Of a stretch of DNA of 8,051 nucleotides, positions 6,262 to 8,051 are shown in pieces. Both the position numbers and the translations under genes were made by a program. Numbering within the stretch: position 1 is the first letter of the stretch; the number at the start of each line of letters is the position of its first letter. The DNA is from an uncultured Collinsella sp. Lineage in GTDB: Bacteria; Actinomycetota; Coriobacteriia; Coriobacteriales; Coriobacteriaceae. Location: positions 1 to 8,051 of the forward strand of contig CALJNY010000100.1 of the NCBI GenBank assembly GCA_937981515.1, given 5' to 3'. Under the pieces are notes generated by a model. The model saw only the letters and a program-made list of their open reading frames with translations. It was not told where the DNA came from and did no database searches.

Positions 6262-6290
6262 ATGTGATAACGCACGGTACGTGTTATTAT
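6262..6290 (+). promoter_or_regulatory. Promoter of the infC-rpmI-rplT operon
   Basis: TGTTATTAT at 6282-6290 is an extended -10 (TG, one base, TATTAT). The -35 position, ATGTGA at 6262-6267 with a 17-bp spacer, is weak. Transcription would begin near 6297, leaving a leader of about 175 nt before infC. The stretch TGTGATAA-CGCA-ACGTG here partly repeats the sequence just upstream of tRNA-Leu (5913-5940). Confidence 0.55.
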
Positions 6291-6296
6291 TCGCAA

Positions 6297-6459
6297 GGCG
6301 TTGTTCCCGCAATGCCCTAAAGAGGAACCCGAGGGTTCCCACCTTTTGGCGCCAATGAGCAGCTGACTGGTCATACAACCTAGATTCCCTTCCTCATACC
6401 GAGGATGTCTATGTGTACGACCTGGTTGCAAAGAAGCGCCGGGTTATTTTTTTATGAAT
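6297..6459 (+). promoter_or_regulatory. infC operon leader, probable L20- or attenuation-type regulatory RNA
   Basis: This long untranslated leader has a strong hairpin, GGAACCC-GA-GGGTTCC (6324-6339), and ends in an intrinsic terminator just before the infC ribosome binding site. Two upstream segments could pair with terminator arms: CAACC at 6376-6380 with GGTTG at 6424-6428, and TTGGCGC at 6346-6352 with GCGCCGG at 6436-6442. These would form an antiterminator. In Bacillus the same operon is controlled by L20 binding its leader and causing premature termination. I cannot confirm that this leader belongs to that family. Confidence 0.5.
6419..6453 (+). terminator. Attenuator terminator in the infC leader
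   Basis: GACCTGG at 6419-6425 pairs with CCGGGTT at 6439-6445. The inner pairs TGC (6427-6429) and GCG (6436-6438) close an AAAGAA loop. The stem is followed by A and seven T (6447-6453). It sits 7 bases before the infC Shine-Dalgarno, so it can only work as a leader attenuator for this operon, since the two upstream terminators already serve the tRNA. Confidence 0.65.
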
Positions 6460-6472
6460 GGAGGTAGGGAAA

Positions 6473-7027
6473 ATAGCTAAGTCTGATGACACCCGCATCA
6501 ACGACGAGATCACTGCATCTTCGTGCCGTTTGATTGGCGTCGATGGCTCTCAGCTCGGCCTGTTCGCCATCCGCGATGCCCAGCGCGTCGCTGACGATCA
6601 GGGTCTCGACCTGGTCGAGATCGCTCCCAACGCGGAGCCGCCGGTCTGCAAGGTCATGGACTACGGTAAGTTCAAGTACCAGCAGGCCATGAAGGCCAAA
6701 GCTGCTCGTAAGAACCAGTCCAAGGTCGAGGTCAAGGAAATGAAGTTCCGACCCAAGATCGACGTTGGCGATTACGAGACCAAGAAGGGCCACGTTCTGC
6801 GTTTCCTCAAGAAGGGCGCACGCGTTAAGATCACCATCATGTTCCGCGGCCGTGAGATGGCTCACCCGGAGCAGGGCCTTAACGTTCTCGAGCGTCTCGC
6901 CGAGGATCTCAAGCCTTACGCTACGGTCGAGTCCAAGCCTAAGATGGAAGGCCGTAACATGCTTATGCTGCTCGCCCCGATTAAGGGCGCCTTCGATGAG
7001 GATAAAGCGGCAAGCGATACTAAGTAA
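6473..7027 (+). CDS. infC: Translation initiation factor IF-3 (ATA start)
   Basis: IF-3 binds the 30S subunit, prevents early 50S joining and checks the start codon and initiator tRNA. The 184-aa product has the N-terminal domain with the signature LDLVEIAPNAEPPVCKVMDYGKFKY (about 45-69), a Lys-rich linker (about 70-90) and the C-terminal domain (about 95-172: VKEMKFRP, VKITIMFRGREMAHPEQG, NMLMLLAP). I place the start at ATA 6473: a perfect GGAGGT at 6460-6465 lies 7 bases upstream, and translation then begins (M)AKSDDTRINDEI, as expected for IF-3. The in-frame ATG at 6458 lies before and partly in that Shine-Dalgarno, has none of its own, and would add five residues, so it is probably not used. 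In E. coli infC starts with AUU, and IF-3 represses its own translation through that poor codon; the same loop is likely here. It is first in an operon with rpmI and rplT. Confidence 0.93.
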   Translation: MAKSDDTRINDEITASSCRLIGVDGSQLGLFAIRDAQRVADDQGLDLVEIAPNAEPPVCKVMDYGKFKYQQAMKAKAARKNQSKVEVKEMKFRPKIDVGDYETKKGHVLRFLKKGARVKITIMFRGREMAHPEQGLNVLERLAEDLKPYATVESKPKMEGRNMLMLLAPIKGAFDEDKAASDTK

Positions 7028-7059
7028 CTAGTGTTCTGTAACCGATTAAGGAGTATTTC

Positions 7060-7251
7060 ATGCCTAAGATGAAGTCCCACAGCGGCACCAAGAAGCGTTT
7101 CCGCAAGACTGGTACCGGCAAGCTTATGCGCGCCAAGGCTTTCAAGAGCCACATCCTGAGCAAGAAGTCCACCAAGCGTAAGCGTGGCTTCCGTCAGGAG
7201 ACCGAGATCGCCGCTGCCGACCGCAAGGTCATCAAGTCGCGTCTCGCCTAA
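7060..7251 (+). CDS. rpmI: 50S ribosomal protein L35
   Basis: This 63-aa, very basic protein begins [21 protein letters not shown] and contains the L35 core [12 protein letters not shown], matching the family over its full length. It binds 23S rRNA in the large subunit. The start is supported by AAGGAG at 7048-7053. It lies 32 bp after infC and 46 bp before rplT, the standard infC-rpmI-rplT order, and is presumably co-transcribed and co-regulated through the infC leader. Confidence 0.97.
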   Translation: MPKMKSHSGTKKRFRKTGTGKLMRAKAFKSHILSKKSTKRKRGFRQETEIAAADRKVIKSRLA

Positions 7252-7297
7252 GTTCGCGTTCCCGTTTTTCGTTTTACCGTCTAGGAGTTGATAGAAC

Positions 7298-7657
7298 ATG
7301 GCACGTATTAAGCGCGCTGTTGCCGCCAAGAAGAAGCGCCGTACCGTTATGCACCGTGCGAAGGGTTACTACGGTGCCGCTTCGCGTACTTACAAGCATG
7401 CTAAAGAGCAGGTCCAGCACTCCCTGCAGTATCAGTATCGTGATCGCCGCAACAAGAAGCGCGAGATCCGCTCTCTCTGGATCACCCGTATCAACGCTGC
7501 TGCTCGCCTGAACGACATCTCTTACTCTCAGTTCATGCACGGCCTGAAGGTTGCCGGCATCGAGCTCGACCGTAAGGTCCTGGCTCAGATGGCTTACGAG
7601 GACATTGAGTCCTTCAACGAGCTGGCTGCCATTGCCAAGAAGGCTCTCGAGGCCTAA
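7298..7657 (+). CDS. rplT: 50S ribosomal protein L20
   Basis: This 119-aa L20 begins MARIKRAVAAKKKRRTVMHRAKGYYGAASRTYKHAKEQV and contains the RRNKKREIRSLWITRINAAAR segment typical of the family. L20 is an early assembly protein that binds 23S rRNA. Its long basic N-terminal helix also binds mRNA leaders in organisms where it represses its own operon. The ribosome binding site is TAGGAG at 7282-7287. It is last in the operon, and a strong terminator follows 20 bp after the stop. Length and sequence are normal. Confidence 0.98.
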   Translation: MARIKRAVAAKKKRRTVMHRAKGYYGAASRTYKHAKEQVQHSLQYQYRDRRNKKREIRSLWITRINAAARLNDISYSQFMHGLKVAGIELDRKVLAQMAYEDIESFNELAAIAKKALEA

Positions 7658-7677
7658 TAGATTCTGTTGAATCGCTA

Positions 7678-7714
7678 GGGGAGTGTCGCACCGTGCGCGG
7701 CACTCCCTCTTTTT
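7678..7714 (+). terminator. Intrinsic terminator of infC-rpmI-rplT
   Basis: GGGAGTGTCGC at 7679-7689 pairs with GCGGCACTCCC at 7697-7707 (one T-G pair), with a 7-base loop, followed by TCTTTTT. It is a strong stem directly after rplT. Confidence 0.93.
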
Positions 7715-7935
7715 ATCTAGAGCGCTGGTTTATATAGCAAAAGCGCGGGTAGATAGACACTTACAGGTGACCGATCTTTATATATCTCTTAATCGAAGGG
7801 TCATCATCTGATACGTGCAGCATTTCTGCACCAGCCTTTCTATTGCTTATATAGGAAGCGATATGTTGTGTAGGACTTGTGAAGAGTGGAATTGACGGCC
7901 CACATCGCTTCGCGGTCTGGCAATATATCTCCTTG
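7715..7935. other. Non-coding AT-richer stretch upstream of the putative rRNA leader
   Basis: I see no credible gene here. There is a small hairpin GTGCAG-CATTT-CTGCAC (7815-7831) and an 8-bp inverted repeat, GAAGCGAT (7855-7862) with ATCGCTTC (7904-7911). Several TATATA-like stretches occur (about 7729, 7787, 7848, 7924), as expected in a region with promoters for an rRNA operon. None of them has a well-spaced -35 that I would defend. Confidence 0.4.
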
Positions 7936-7939
7936 CCGC

Positions 7940-8024
7940 GCGGCCCGGTCGAACCGGATGAGCCGCTAAGCGTGCACCTTGAGAACCGGATACTGCGAGG
8001 ATGGACACTTCAAGTGTCGCATCC
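7940..8024 (+). promoter_or_regulatory. Putative rRNA operon leader: hairpin, boxA-like element, hairpin
   Basis: A hairpin with arms GCGGCCCGGT (7940-7949) and ACCGG plus GCCGC (7953-7957, 7962-7966) is followed by TGCACCTTGAGAACCGG (7973-7989). That element resembles the rRNA antitermination boxA of actinobacteria (TTTGAGAAC) and Firmicutes (TTTGAAAAC). A second hairpin, GGATG-GACAC / GTGTC-G-CATCC, lies at 7999-8024. This order is usual just before 16S rRNA (or 23S in the spacer). No mature rRNA sequence is in the window, so the rRNA gene would start to the right. Confidence 0.45.
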
Positions 8025-8051
8025 GGGCAGACATCGAACCATTTGAAATGG

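Noticed and set aside
5866..6378. Minus-strand reading frames across the tRNA and hairpin cluster
   Set aside because: They run through tRNA-Leu, terminators and repeats; the repeated HEKGGLDPLE peptide is simply the duplicated terminator translated.
6454..6480. Short leader peptide from ATG 6454 (MNGGRENS)
   Set aside because: It has no Shine-Dalgarno of its own and overlaps the infC ribosome binding site and start; there is nothing to show that it is translated.
7892..7929. rRNA promoter with TTGACG (7892-7897) and an AATATA/TATATC -10
   Set aside because: The spacer would be about 24-26 bp, too long for a standard promoter.

Overview
This window looks like chromosomal core DNA from a moderately GC-rich, Gram-positive-type bacterium. 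My best guess is an actinobacterium of the class Coriobacteriia, close to Collinsella. That rests on recognising the proteins and on the codon use, not on a search. Most of the window is housekeeping. No phage, transposase, toxin or CRISPR genes are visible.

Layout: (1) 28-2292, a bifunctional RelA/SpoT-type (p)ppGpp synthetase/hydrolase, possibly extending past the left edge. (2) 2377-3060, a glyoxalase-II-like metallo-beta-lactamase-fold hydrolase, preceded by a 12-bp perfect dyad that overlaps a likely promoter. (3) 3256-4122, a class II fructose-bisphosphate aldolase gene interrupted in frame by TGA at codon 200, inside a short divergent block, with intact coding sequence on both sides. 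Its upstream region carries three direct repeats at 21-22 bp spacing. (4) 4143-4360, a non-coding region with a long hairpin and a degenerate tandem repeat of about 94 bp. (5) 4467-5900, a cytosolic transglutaminase-like protein with its own promoter. (6) 5940-6026, tRNA-Leu(CAA) with a terminator. About 184 bp further on, the tRNA 3' end plus terminator is repeated, and three tight hairpins lie between the two copies. (7) 6262-7714, the translation operon infC-rpmI-rplT. It has an extended -10 promoter, a leader of about 170 nt ending in a terminator hairpin just before the infC ribosome binding site, and a strong terminator after rplT. The infC start is most likely a non-canonical ATA. (8) 7715-8051, no protein gene. 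The last ~110 bases resemble the leader of a ribosomal RNA operon (hairpin, boxA-like element, hairpin), so an rRNA gene probably begins just beyond the window.

Functionally the genes are neighbours rather than one system: stringent response, a metabolite hydrolase, glycolysis, a peptide-modifying or protease-like enzyme, a tRNA, and ribosome assembly and initiation. The points most worth a second look are the broken aldolase gene, the ATA-started infC with its leader attenuator, the repeated tRNA 3' end with its hairpin cluster, and the spaced repeats upstream of the aldolase. I do not see a new multi-gene system here.
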